From: Pithys albifrons albifrons
Taxonomy: Eukaryota > Chordata > Aves > Passeriformes > Thamnophilidae
Length of the DNA: 64,000 nt
Direction: 5' to 3'
Assembly: GCF_047495875.1 (NCBI RefSeq)
Contig: NC_092459.1
Location: forward strand, 42,148,490 to 42,212,489
Within the stretch, counting starts at the first letter, position 1, and each line of letters begins with the position of its first letter. This document shows, piece after piece, positions 37,901 to 49,499 of the stretch. A model generated the notes under the pieces. The model saw nothing but the letters and a program-made list of their open reading frames with translations. It was not told the origin of the DNA and searched no databases. The position numbers were made by a program, and so were the translations under genes.

Positions 37901-38305
37901 TGTTCTGCAATAATTAAAACATCCATGTCTTATCAATGCTGTTCTCATTAACAATACAAAACAGAACACCATATAAGTGAGCTACTATGAAAATTAATTC
38001 TAATCCAGATAAACCCAGTATAACAGGTCATGGGACCCCTGCTCTGCTGAAAAAGAATGTTAAGTTGCTCTTAGTAAAGTATTCAGAATATCCAGGAGAC
38101 CTAGTCTACTCTCTATTTGTCTATGATAAAACCTTTTTATTCTATGAGAGGAATAGTAGTTTTTTGGGGGTTTTTTTGAGGTTTGTTTGTGTCTTTTTGT
38201 TTGTTTGTTTGTTTCGGGGTTTTTTTAGATAACTGTGCAGTACTTAGCAGAATAGATTTAGAATTTAAGTGGAAATTTTAAACTAACACACATTTTACAG
38301 AACAC
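34926..38305. other. Unique AT-rich non-coding stretch
   Basis: No gene recognised. It contains a 2 x 23-bp tandem duplication (35004-35049), a T/G-rich tract near 36780-36828 and a T-rich run before 38230 with TTTG repeats. The 96-residue frame at 37577-37867 has no recognised domain. Confidence 0.55.
35004..35049. repeat. Two-copy 23-bp tandem repeat
   Basis: The unit 'gtagaaaggtgaaattagaa' plus three bases is repeated once with a single change. Probably a replication-slippage duplication. Confidence 0.85.
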
Positions 38306-38914
38306 TGTTGTGTCAGGAACACCCATGCCCTTGAATGAAATATGGTGGCTGCCAGCCTTTCACACCCTTATTTTAGTGCGCTACAGCAACACACCGCTGT
38401 GGTAGATACACTATAACATCCTCCCCTCCACAGTGGTGGGAAAGAGAAGGGCGAGAACCTTTGTTCAACAGACAGGGTCCCCAGCCAATGAGAGGTCACA
38501 ATCCAGACTAGTTTGTGGACCATGACCCTGCACAAAGCATTGGGAGAGTATAAAGCTCGGACAGCTGACCACAACTGGACCAAAGGCACTTTATCCATCA
38601 TATAAAGTTGGAGGAAGGATGAAGGGTGGGACATTCATAATGATGGTATTTGTCTTCTCAAGTCACCATCATATGTGATGGAGCCCAGCTTTCCTGGAAG
38701 TGGTTGAACACCTGCCTGCTCATGAAGAAGTGGTGAATGAATTTTTTGTTTTGCTTTGCTTACATGTGCAGCTTTTGCTTTACCTGTTAAATTGTCTTTA
38801 TCTCAATGCACAAGCTTTTTAACTTCTTTTCTTCCAACTCTCTGATCTTGCTGGTCGGGGAGTGAATGAGTAGCTGCATGGTACTTTGTTGCTGACTGAA
38901 CTTAAACCTCGACA
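38306..38914 (+). mobile_element. ERVK-like solo LTR
   Basis: The 3' half matches a common avian LTR: 'ggtgggaaagagaagggcga', 'cccagccaatgagaggtcac', a TATA box (TATAAAG, 38549-38555), then 'gctttgcttacatgtgcag', 'tgttaaattgtctttatctc' (decayed polyadenylation signal), 'ggtcggggagtgaatgag' and an end 'aacttaaacctcgaca' (38914). The 5' end is placed at TGTTGTG (38306) but is not confirmed by a target-site duplication. The CCAAT motif ahead of the TATA box fits a retroviral U3. No internal genes. Confidence 0.75.
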
Positions 38915-40574
38915 AGAAGTACAATAAAGTTCAAAGGAATAGACTGAAATCAAAAGAATAGGTTTAGACACCACTGTGATGAGAAAAAACACATAAATCT
39001 CATGTGTATACACATGTGATATGGGGTACCAAGAATCAACCTCTGGTGTCCATCTTACACAGTGAGTTGAAATAGAATACCTTCAGAATATTTTGGCATT
39101 TCATGCTAATATTGAATCCTTTGTATCACTGCAAACCATCAGCATTCAGCTCTCTGAATGTCCTGCCAAAATCCACTTGGATTTTGGGCTTAGAGGTATA
39201 CTAAGCATTGTGTTATACAAAATTTGTGGAATTCTTTCAATTATGATTTGGTTCATACTATCATATATCTCATGTGTATCTCTATGTTGTGACATTCTCA
39301 AAACTTTATAAAACCATGTTCATCCCAGTCAGTTCAAAACAAATGTTTTACCTTTCAGTTCAATAATTAATTTCTACAGAAATTTACTTTAGTACACTAG
39401 GATTTGTATTTGATTTTGATTTCTGTTGTTCTTTGTGAGAATACTTTCCAAGGGAAACTTCACAAATGAACAGAGCAAGACATAAGAATAATGTAATTGT
39501 CAATATCGTGGTTGGAATACAAAAATTGAAGTTGTTTATTAAAGTCAGGCCAATAAGCACCATTTATTATTCACCTTGTCTGATTCTTCTCTGAATAAAC
39601 CCCCATAATCACCATAATTGCAGCAGTCTGTATCAGTATGTATGGGTTAAAATTTTTGAATGCCAAAATTCTGCCTCAATCTAAATAATTTCTTATTCTT
39701 TTTTGTAATAATTTCTGCATTTTCTGAATCTATGGAAGGTAATATTTATATTTTTAAAAAATACAGTAAATTAAATTTCAACAGACACCTTATTCATGTG
39801 AGACTTTTCAGGATGGACTAGAAATCAGAGAGGAGGCCTCTTGTCAGGGCTTTTGTCCTTGAAAGATCTCATCGCACAGGAAAGCATGTATAGGGCAGAT
39901 TGCCAGGAACCTGTAAAGATACAACAGACCTTTGTTAATTACTCTGAACATATGCCTTCCTAAGTGAACACTCTCATATTACAGTTCCTGCAATTTTCTG
40001 TAAGGAAAAAAAAAGAATAAAAAATGGTTAATATGGATATTTCAGGGGAAATAGTGGACTAGATGGAATATTTGAACTTAGAGACTTTTATCCTCTTACT
40101 TTCATATCCATGAGATTCATACTAAAAATGAAAAGACTGTAGGACTGGTCTTCAGAAAGAGACAAATCCACCTGAATGGAGGCCAAGCTGACAGGAAAAG
40201 TAACTACCAGTATGTAGAGGCGTAAGACATGAATTCTGAACCTTTTTACTTAGCAGATAGAACTCAGGACTCTGGAGTCTGATCTTTCTTTTGCTACCAT
40301 CGTGTTACAGAGGTTATAGTCAATATATGGTCTACCTAGTCTGCTGAACCCAATGGCATGAAATTTCTGCTGTAGATCAAAAGACTTGAGGTTATTCACA
40401 TTTTGCCTAGTTCTTATGCAATGCTAAGAAGTTAGAGTTTACTAAAAATTTGCATGAATTGCACCAATATCCTATAATTGCCTTTTCTGTGAAACCAGTT
40501 GCTCACCAAGGAGGTAAAAACTCATCCTCAGTGCAGTCAGACCTATGTGATCACAGGGTAACTGAGTTCAGTGG
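38915..40574. other. Unique AT-rich non-coding stretch
   Basis: Nothing recognised. Confidence 0.55.
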
Positions 40575-40705
40575 GCAACTCTGGGGATTGCCCTGGCAAC
40601 CTCTGCTGCTCAAAGCGCAGTCACTTGTAACAGGTTGCCCATGATAGTGTTCAATTGAGTTTTGTGTATCTAGAAGCTGGAGAATCTACAAATTCGCTGA
40701 GGTAT
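40575..40705 (-). mobile_element. CR1 LINE, short diverged 3' fragment (antisense)
   Basis: On the + strand: 'ctgctgctcaaagcgcagtc', 'aacaggttgcccatgatagt', 'tgagttttgtgtatctagaa', 'ctggagaatctaca'. This follows the antisense CR1 3' UTR segment that normally reads 'ctgctcaaagcagg..aggttgctcaggg..gagttttgaatatctcc'. Highly diverged and truncated on both sides. Confidence 0.6.
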
Positions 40706-43700
40706 ATTACTTAGCTACAGATGTATTACGCAGTATTTAATAAGCTTTACATTCTTTTCTCCAGCAGGAGATTTTGGGAATATCTCTTCTCTACTGTAGA
40801 ACCAGACCAAGGTTGTAACAATAATTATATGTATTTCCAGTTGTATTTGGCAATATCGCACTTTACTGTTGACTACACTTCTCCATTCTTTTTTTTCTTC
40901 AAAGATTTTGACGTATGCAGAAATGTAATACATGGGTGGAATACATTTCTTATTGTCACTTTAATGTCACACTTCTACAAGTGGTTATTTCTGAACAGAT
41001 TCACATTCACCTAAATATTAATTAACTCCATGCTTGGAACCTGTAGAAATTTACGCTTATGAGCATGTTAATTTTAAAATACATTCCTTTGATGTCATCA
41101 TAGGAATTGTAAATATGGATAAACAAATAGCTAAATTAATTTCTGAGGATGTCATAATTTTCATTGGCAATAGTCAGTGAATGTCTGGACCTCAAATACA
41201 TTTTATAATATTTGTATTTTTTCCCATTTGATCTCGAAATCAAGACACATATTGCAACATATGCTGATTGTGCAAGTCATGTGATTATGGAAGCCTTTAA
41301 CAAATGAAACAGTGTAAGTTGCACTAAGAATATTGTCAGATGCAAAATAATAGTATTTTCAACCTTTTGCTACTCAATCAAAAATGTATTTAGTGGAAAG
41401 TATTGATCATTCCTTTATTTATTTTATAATTATACACATCTTAGTTTTCTGTTCTGGAAATCACTTTGCATTTGACTGCATTTGATGTAGAGATTGAGAT
41501 TAAAAAGCACTCAAAAAGATAAATCTATTTGCATAAATTTGTCATCGCTTTAGAACTTACTTCTGTGCTGTCCCTATTTTATGAAACAGATTACAGCATT
41601 TGTCCACTAGACATTAGAGAAAATGTATAGACTTTCCAATGAAATATGTATCTTTGGATTTTGAATATTTAGGTTTCAAAATTGTATTCATGTGAAGATT
41701 CTAAAGGAGAATATAACCCTGTTAGTCTGGAGATCATCTCTTGATTTTCTCATGCTACCTAAATGGTATATTCCATTTCTACCTGGAAGATTGGGTCAAC
41801 AGCTTTGAGTATCATGCAAGAATAAATTGTGAGTGAAAGGAGGAATTCCTATCCACAGTTTGTTAAGACTGCTTTTATGTTTTGAGCCTTGAGAAATGTA
41901 ACTTTATGTATGAAAAAAACCACAATCTATAATTAAAAAGAATAAAGCCACACAGTGAATATTTCTTTTTGTAGCAATGCATTCTCACCCTCATATCTTT
42001 TGTTCCATGAAGCCAATTAAAGAATATACATCCCATTGTGTTAGCAGTCTGGATTGTCTAGCTGTGCTCTTGGGAGGACATACCACAACTATAAATAATT
42101 AGAATGATCACAGTTAATAATTAGTCTATTTTCTTCTGAGAGAAAACAAAATAAAAAACATTGACTCACAAATAGTCCTTTCTCTCTTTTTTTTCCTTTT
42201 TTTTCTCTTTTTTTTTTTTTTTTTTCCATGTAGTCTTCACTATGGACATCTACAGTAAGAATTGTGGTAATTTTCTCCTTAGAGGACATGTATACTTTAT
42301 TTCTCAGAATATTAAGTCCTAGAGGTGTATAATACAAGCAGACTATCATAAACCATATAAGAATATAATTCAATGCTTTAGTTACCGCTAAGTACAACTA
42401 TATGAAATACAATGTGACTGACCAGAAATATAGTAGCTTCTTTTATGCATCCTCAAACTGGTATTATCTCAGCTCTCCCTAGTGTCTACAAGATGTCTGC
42501 ACAATCTTAGATTAAATACCTAGTTTTACCATATGTCGGCATACATTCATCTGAACTAAGTCCTAAGCAACTGGGCAGGCAATGTCTACTTCTGATGTGT
42601 CTGTCTAGGTCCACATTAGAGTCAGTGGAGATAGTCAATACAGGTAGTCTGGCCATGGACTGATTCCTTTTATGCTGAAGCCAGCATCTAAACAGAAGAC
42701 ACAGAAGGGCTGAGCAAATCTGGATTTCATACAGTTGAAGTAGAAACTCTCTGATATTCACATTTTATCTCTGTTGTAGAAGGTGCAATGAATCCAGCTT
42801 CTAGCATTCTGTAGAATGAATCCTACTTTAATGTAAAGACTTAGAAAATTAGATGAATCCCAACATGAAGGTTCATTTATACAATTAGAATATAATGGAT
42901 AGGAGGAAGTAAATAAATGTATATTAAAACAAAACATAAAATAAGAATTTATTCTTTATATTTGTGTGAGATTAGTTCTTGTTCTTTCTTTAAAGCAGAG
43001 GGGGGTCAGAAGATTATTATATTATTTCTGGAATGCAGAAGCTTATGTTAATATCTTCAATGACAATAGCATTTTGATAACTCCATTAAAACTTTCAAGA
43101 AAATATTAGCTTAAGTATGTTTCCTGTATATGTGAAGTTGTGAAATGGAAAATCATTTCCTCTTGATCCTGATGCAGAAGATTAACTTTTTTTTTCTTCT
43201 ATTGTTTTAGTTTTCTGACTTTTGATTCTTTTATGACAGTGAAGAGGGCAGTTAAAGGATTGAAGGACAAAGAAATGTCTTATTCAGCTCAAGCAGAAGT
43301 TTTAATGTTCTTTTCCAACACTTCATGAAGAAAACAAACATCCTTCTTTCATGCATGGCTTAATTCAAAATTAGCTCTTATCATCCTTTCATTAGCACAA
43401 GACCATAAATAGTCTTTTTTATAAGGAGAAGATATTACTATTTAGCATATTTTAATTATATTTCTCCATGTGGAAAATGGAAACAATCTTTAAAGTAGGA
43501 TTTTTTTTCTTTCTTCTTCAAGTTGATATCTGAGATATTTCTCTATTTTTACCTGCATCTAGTAATACATGAATTTATTTTTTTAATAAGTGAGACCGTT
43601 TTACTGTTTTGTCTACAGAGCATTTTAGTCTCAATATATTTTTAACTGAATCTACTAATCTGCTACCTTAGGCTAAAATTCATTATTTTAGAGACTCCTA

Positions 43701-43850
43701 AAATAGGCAATAAAGAACACATTCCTTTTAAACAACTTCTGGAGACATTTTTTGTCTTTCTCACAGCATTGCAAAGTTTCACTACATTAAAAAGTTTCTT
43801 AAGGTTCACTAGATATCTATTTCCCAGTAAAAAGAAATAGTTTGTCTTAA
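40706..43850. other. Unique AT-rich non-coding stretch
   Basis: No gene recognised. The GC-richer segment 42530-42770 looks like an old interspersed repeat that I cannot name. A pyrimidine tract is listed separately. Confidence 0.5.
42178..42226. repeat. Polypyrimidine/poly-T tract
   Basis: Nearly 50 bases of T and C, including an 18-21 bp T run. It produces a lysine-rich open frame on the minus strand that is not a gene. Confidence 0.85.
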
Positions 43851-44095
43851 TAGAATCATAAAAACTTTAGGCTGGAAAAGACCTTTAAGGTTACAGAGTC
43901 TAACCATTGACTCAACACTTCCAAGTCCACGACTAAACCATGTCCCTCAGTGACACATCTGCACATATTTTAAATATCTCCAGCGATGGTGACCACCGCT
44001 TCCCTGGGCAATCTTTTTAAGTGCTTGACCATCCTTTCCATGAAGATATAATATCCAATCTATACTTCTATCCAAGCCAAAATGCTCTCTATCCT
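43851..44095 (-). mobile_element. CR1 LINE, 3' fragment (antisense)
   Basis: On the + strand: 'tagaatcataaaaactttag', 'ggctggaaaagaccttta', 'gtctaaccattgactcaaca', 'gactaaaccatgtccctcag', 'tctccagcgatggtgacc', 'ttccctgggcaatc'. This is the antisense 3' UTR of a CR1 subfamily with the 'ccaccaagtccacgactaaac' type of sequence. Similarity ends near 44095. Confidence 0.88.
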
Positions 44096-47000
44096 TCTCT
44101 AAACTCTACCTAGGCCAAAATCAGCAGATTGCCTTCAAAATCAAAATAAATTACCTTGGACAACAGAACTCAAGTCTTGAGGGAATAGAGTTATTACCAT
44201 GTTTTACTTGATTTTACAGTTATTGCCAAAACCCCACAGACTTTTAAAGTCCTTAGCTGGAGAGTACACACTCTCAAGTCCAAGACCTCAGTCATTCAAA
44301 CCTCTGTAATAAGGACTGAGACAATATACCTTAGCAGAGAGGTGTCTTAGGCAAGCAATCAAACCTGTAAAACATGTGGAGGAACAATCAAAGAGTTAAA
44401 GATAATCTTAATATTCTTTTAGGAAAATTTGAATTATAGCTCTCCCATAGATTTGAAAGGAAAGATAGTGCTGATTTTCCTTACTCTAAGTAGAGAGAAA
44501 GTAAGACAGAAGAACATTCCAAGATGGCAGCAAGAAAACTAAACCTGACTGGAAATTGAGGGAGTGGTAAGATGAGGACAGGGAAAATCTATTTTTAATA
44601 TGGACTTGAAATTGAGTTTTAAAAATGATGAATCTTTAAGGAGAAAACACCAATCTCTCTCTCTCTTTTCTTCCCTCCCCCTCCCCCGCCCTATTAGATC
44701 TGAGTTTCTCACAGTCAGTGTTTCCTTCTCAGTTCTCATCTATGTCCCTTTAATCTAATTCACTGTAGAAGTCTTTAGATATGATTCTTAGGAGAGGAGT
44801 TAAACAAATGAATATAATCTGGGTAGATTTACATGACATAACCAAAGTAAAATCTGGCCATTTTTAGCACACTGTTAAAATTTTCATAGTAAATAACAAA
44901 GACCATCTCTTCAAGGTTCACTTTTATGAAAGAATCCATGGTGTGAAAATTGGCAAGGCTTTAAAGCCAAAACTGATGGAAAAATTTTATTCTGTCAGAT
45001 TTTTTTCCCAGACCAATGTATTTCTGAGTTGTCTGCTAAAGAAGCACATTTTGAAAACACTCATTGTAGTTGTATAATAATATTATATCCTCAAGCATAA
45101 GACATATTCTATTCTGGGGAAGGTTTTTAAGTCAAAAATAATATGCGAAATATGGCATCAGAGTAAGCAAATATTTAAAATGAAGAGGAAAAACAAAAAG
45201 GAAAAGAATAGTTGGAAGGCTTTTCAACTAAGAAAATAGAGACAAGCTGAGAAGATAAAATTTGCAGTTCAAGAAAGATGTATGAACAACTCAACTTTCA
45301 ATAAACCACAGTCTCTTACAGGCTTCGCTTCTTTCAACAGAGCAGATGAATAAATGCTACTATTTGTATACTGCATATATGTGTTATAAAAAGTATCATT
45401 GCACATACGACTAACATCTTCTAGGTTTGAGGTACATATAAACTTTATTTCCCTATGCGTCTCCGATTTCTTTCATCTGCTAACATTTTAAAATAAGTAA
45501 AATATATTTAAAAGCACAAAATAGGCTAAAATAATAATATCATATATATTTAATACAGATACTAAAAATCTAAAAAGACAAATACATCTTGCAAGTAATT
45601 GTGTTAACAATATTTAGGTTAATATTTTGAAATTACATCCATTCTTGACATGTTCACACATTAAATCTATTGGAGACACAGAATAGTAGGATCTAAGTGG
45701 ATGGAATTAGCAGAAAAGCAAAAATAAACCATATCCAAAACATTTGTTTCAGACTTACTATTTGCTTTAGGACAAACCAATGCATACTTAGGCAATCACA
45801 GTCCATTTTTCAGTGACAAGAAGCAACAATTGAGAGAGGGAAGGTTCAGGAACTGCCTTTTGGTGCAATTCATGTATATGATATTCTTCATCCTTTCCAC
45901 AAAAAATTAAATTGCTTTAACCTGTATGTAACAGCAAGTGAAGATTTTGGATTTGCTGTGAACTGAACTAAGGGCTCTGACAGTCATATATCACATCTGG
46001 GTTGAACACCTTCCAGTTTAGGAATTTTTCAAAGTATCTCCCTGCAACTAAGTTTTGATACGGTGAAAAATTCAGCTGTAAGGTTAAATAGTACAGTACC
46101 TTGGAAAAACACAGAGAAAATTTGTCTCAGAAGCAGCTCATTATAATTTTCCAGGGTAAGCCTACCTAGATCTAAGAAAGACCACAATCACACTGGAAAA
46201 GAAACATTTTTCCCCTTCTTTCTTTCAAGTATCATATTGAACTTTTTGAAAAGTGTTAAATTATTTTTCAGTATAACATCTATGTTTCTCCTTTGTAAAA
46301 ACTCAGAATTAGATTCAAAATATAACAGCCTACCATGAAAAATTTTGTTTAAATACAGAATAGAAATCTATTAAAAACGTTTAATCCATAATATCAGTTT
46401 ATTTTCAACTTGCTTAAAAGTTTTTATTTCAATATTTTAAATCTTACACAAATATAGTTTTTAATTATTCCAATTATTTGAACAAGGGTTGGATTGTAGT
46501 AAGGTTTCTGGGAAGACGAAACATTCCAAGTAGAATTAGAATCCACAGTTTCTTTATCTTTTGTGATGTAAATATCCTGATACCTTTCTTTTGTATCAAA
46601 TGGACTTCTTGCCTCCTTGACTCGGTAGCTCAAGTAAGAAATTAAGAGTCTAACTTGAGTTCAAACAGAAATACAGTGTAATACATTAATAGCAACATCC
46701 AGACTGAAGAAAAAAATTTTCTCCATTTTTCTCTTTCACCAATTACTTTTGTATGTCAGTTTAATTTATCCTTCTCTTCAAAATAATCAAAATACCTACC
46801 TAAAGTTAATGTGTGTTGCTAAAACTATTATGATTGCCTAGTATGAAAAAAATTGATCCAAAATTTAATTTCCTGGAGCTAAAGACAAAGTGCTTCATTA
46901 ATTCAGTTTTACTTCTTTTTCTCTGTCAAGTTCCAAATAAATCCTGTCTTCACTGATAAGCAAAGAATAACCTGAAATATTTTCCAAAGCATGTTAGGGA

Positions 47001-47180
47001 CCAGAGTCGTGTTTAGGGCCCTGTCATATTTGGTCTGTGTTTGTGTTTGTCAATGTTGTATGAAAAAAATACTGCACAGTTTCACTGTGGAAAACTCAAA
47101 CTTGAAGAAAGAACCATTAGTGTAACATCAAATTGCTGAGCACTCAGCTTTTCACAAAGGAACAATAAAATATGGAGCCA
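44096..47180. other. Unique AT-rich non-coding stretch
   Basis: No gene recognised. It includes a pyrimidine/C-rich tract at 44653-44691. The remainder is AT-rich and without recognised repeats. Confidence 0.5.
44653..44691. repeat. (CT)n / C-rich polypyrimidine tract
   Basis: A CT dinucleotide run passes into CCCTCC-type sequence; low complexity. Confidence 0.85.
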
Positions 47181-47285
47181 TTGTTATCTTGGAGTCAGTG
47201 TCGTAAGCTGTTGCATCCCCAGCTCATGCGCTGGCCACACATGAGCTGATGCTGCAGCCAGCACAGCTCCACTTCAGAGAGAGGA

Positions 47286-47443
47286 GATATAAGGTGTGGA
47301 CCTGGGCTGAGGACCTGATGCACATGTTTTTGATGCACGGGACACCCTGATGGTGCACTGCCTACCTGCACCTCCCACTAAGTACCATGGTCCATCTCAT
47401 TGTCCTCCTCAGTGGCTTGTTAAGGCTCCAAGGGTCAGTATGT
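47286..47443 (+). promoter_or_regulatory. Possible TATA promoter and signal-peptide-like first exon
   Basis: A TATA-like site 'gatataagg' (47286-47294) lies in a locally GC-richer, CpG-bearing segment (about 47190-47400). About 95 bp downstream is an ATG in good context ('gtaccatgg', ATG at 47387-47389). It opens 17 codons, MVHLIVLLSGLLRLQGS, with the charge and hydrophobic run of a secretory signal peptide. Exactly at the end of codon 17 is a splice-donor-like GTATGT (47438-47443). This is the layout of a first coding exon, but all parts are short. An LTR U3/R region is an equally good explanation. No second exon was identified. Confidence 0.25.
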
Positions 47444-47929
47444 ATTTTATTTTTTAATCAGGTGTCTGAATTTAATTTTCTGCCTAGGTGTGAAATTTGA
47501 GTGACAGGGCTACAGTGAGTAAGCTGTGAAGGACTTATAAGATGTAAAAATGTGAGATTAAGAGGTGTGTTTTAGTGTGGGGCTCATATCTATAGCTCAG
47601 AAAGTAGTATCAGTTTTTTTTAAAAAATATTTTATTGTTTTAATAAGACCCTCATTTGATTTAAAAGCTAGAGACTGTTGTTAAAAGGTTTCAGAATGGC
47701 CATAAATTTCCCACACTTGTAGTTCACAACTATTTCCATGCTTCTGCTTCAGGCTGCCTCTTCTCAGAAAATTCAAGTATAACCCAAAGAAGCCTAATCT
47801 GATATTAAAATTGAGGTGGTTTTTACCATAAAACTTTGTAAAAATGTCAAGACAATGGAAATATTTGTAAGGTAAGGTAATACTGTCTATGTTGATTTCC
47901 ATTTTATTTTTTTTAAATGGAGTCAAATT
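47444..47929. other. Unique spacer
   Basis: AT-rich, no recognised feature. The minus-strand frame at 47681-48004 crosses into SINE copy C and is not a gene. Confidence 0.5.
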
Positions 47930-47941
47930 AGTCCTTAAAAT

Positions 47942-48310
47942 GGTGTGGTCCCATGGTGTAAAGGAGAGCACTCTGGACTCCAAATCCCAAGGTCCTGAGT
48001 TCAAGTCTCAGTGAGGACCATCCTCTGTCAGTTAAATGCCTCCCTGCCATCTGATCAGATCTTAGATGCTAAGCAGGGTCAGCCCCAGTTAGTACCGGGT
48101 GCTGTGACAGTCCTGAGGACTTCCCTATCACTGTCCAAGCTCACTCGGCCATGACAGATGGACCCTAGGACTGAAACGGTGGGGCCAGTTCTGGGCATGC
48201 TGTGCCTCACCTAAAAAATCCACTGCGTGGTGTGGTAAGGCACACACCCATGTGGGGAGAGCCCTTCCCAAATCTTCGTTCATGAAGTCTGGCCATACAT
48301 ATATACATAC
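47942..48310 (+). mobile_element. Composite tRNA-Gln/5S rRNA SINE, copy C
   Basis: The same module order as copies A and D. A tRNA-Gln-like head (47947-48020; 'ggtcccatggtgtaaagg', 'gagttcaagtctcagt') precedes a 5S-derived segment ('gctaagcagggtcagcccca', 'gttagtaccgggtgctgtg', box C deleted). The ~190-bp body follows, then a hairpin CTTCGTTCATGAAG and an ACAT-rich tail. Flanking duplications AGT(C/T)CTTAAAAT (47930-47941 and 48311-48322, one mismatch) confirm retroposition. The anticodon loop has decayed. There are more base changes and small indels in the body than in copy D, suggesting an older insertion. Confidence 0.88.
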
Positions 48311-48322
48311 AGTTCTTAAAAT

Positions 48323-48514
48323 AATTCTAGACTGTCCTAAATGATTGTCTACAAATGAGGATAAATAATGATAGCTTTAATCTATCCATATAAGAAAAGC
48401 TGTGCAACAATTTACAAATTGATCTACAATAGATTGGTCTACAAATTCATTTATAATAGATCTCTGATGGTCAGCTAAAGTTCTCATTCCTGACTTCTGT
48501 ATTTGGCATACTAA
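48323..48514. other. Short unique spacer
   Basis: AT-rich, with small direct repeats of 'attggtctacaaat'-like sequence; nothing else recognised. Confidence 0.5.
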
Positions 48515-48650
48515 GAGTCACAGAATATGCCAAGTTGGAAGGGACCCATAAGGATCACTGAGTCCAACTCCTGGCCCTGCAGAGGACAATATCCAAGAGT
48601 CACACCATGTGACTATTACAGGTGAAGCCAGTCTTGACAAAAAACAAACT
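48515..48650 (-). mobile_element. CR1-X-type LINE, 3' fragment (antisense)
   Basis: On the + strand: 'agtcacagaatatgccaagt', 'tggaagggacccataaggat', 'gagtccaactcctggccctg', 'agtcacaccatgtgac'. This is the antisense of the CR1-X 3' end, the same tail type used by the tRNA-Ile SINE. Only the terminal ~130 bp remain. Confidence 0.85.
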
Positions 48651-49499
48651 AACAAACAACAACTTTAACAATTCTAAATTTTGTGGGTTTACCTTAACAT
48701 TGAAACAGTTTAGTGCAACAGTGATCTAAAAAGGACAAAATAATGACTAATGTCTATTATAATACCAATTACCTTGAAAATTCAGACTATTAGAGTTTTA
48801 GACAACCTACTTTTTCATTGATTCATTGAACAACCGCAAAATATTTGGCAGGTTCTCCAAGACATATATGCCAGGTGTTAAAGAAACAGCATGTGAAATA
48901 GAATGTATTTTTTTTTGTTCTCTTACCTGACATCACAACCATTTTTTCCTTCTTTTTTTTTTCCTAAAAATGTTCTAAACAGACTGTACTTACAGCTGTA
49001 CTAATGTTTGCTGAAGTCATCAAGTACAGTATGAAACATAAGATTTCTCATGCATAAGTTATGTATGAAGAAACAACTATGACTTTGAAAACAGAAAAAG
49101 GATAAACTTTTGAAACACAAAAACAATCTCTGGAAAAGAAATCTTTTGCTTGAAGAGACTTTGAAGGCCTTTTACCAAGATCATGGCAGCCACAATGACC
49201 CTGTATAGCTGTTGTCACCAGCTATCACTGAATTCCTCATATAAATAAAAAGAAACTGAAAGACCAACAGATTTGTTTTGGAACTGCTTTGACCCCAAAG
49301 TGTTGTTTGTTGGCAGTATGTTTTTAGCAGCAATGTGTTCAGGGTTGGAAAATCTCATGTCCTGAGAGGAATCTGATTTATTTTATTTCTTCTGCATCAG
49401 CTGATTTCTACAAACCAATCTACAGCCAGATGAGGTACATAACACAAATATTTTTATAATAAAAATAGAATAGGTGAACAGCAAATGTGGTAGTCTAGA
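48651..49499. other. Unique AT-rich spacer
   Basis: No gene or further repeat recognised. Confidence 0.5.

Noticed and set aside
42530..42770. GC-richer segment resembling an old interspersed repeat
   Set aside because: I could not match it to a CR1, LTR or SINE pattern with confidence. Phrases similar to those near 600-800 are too short to prove kinship.
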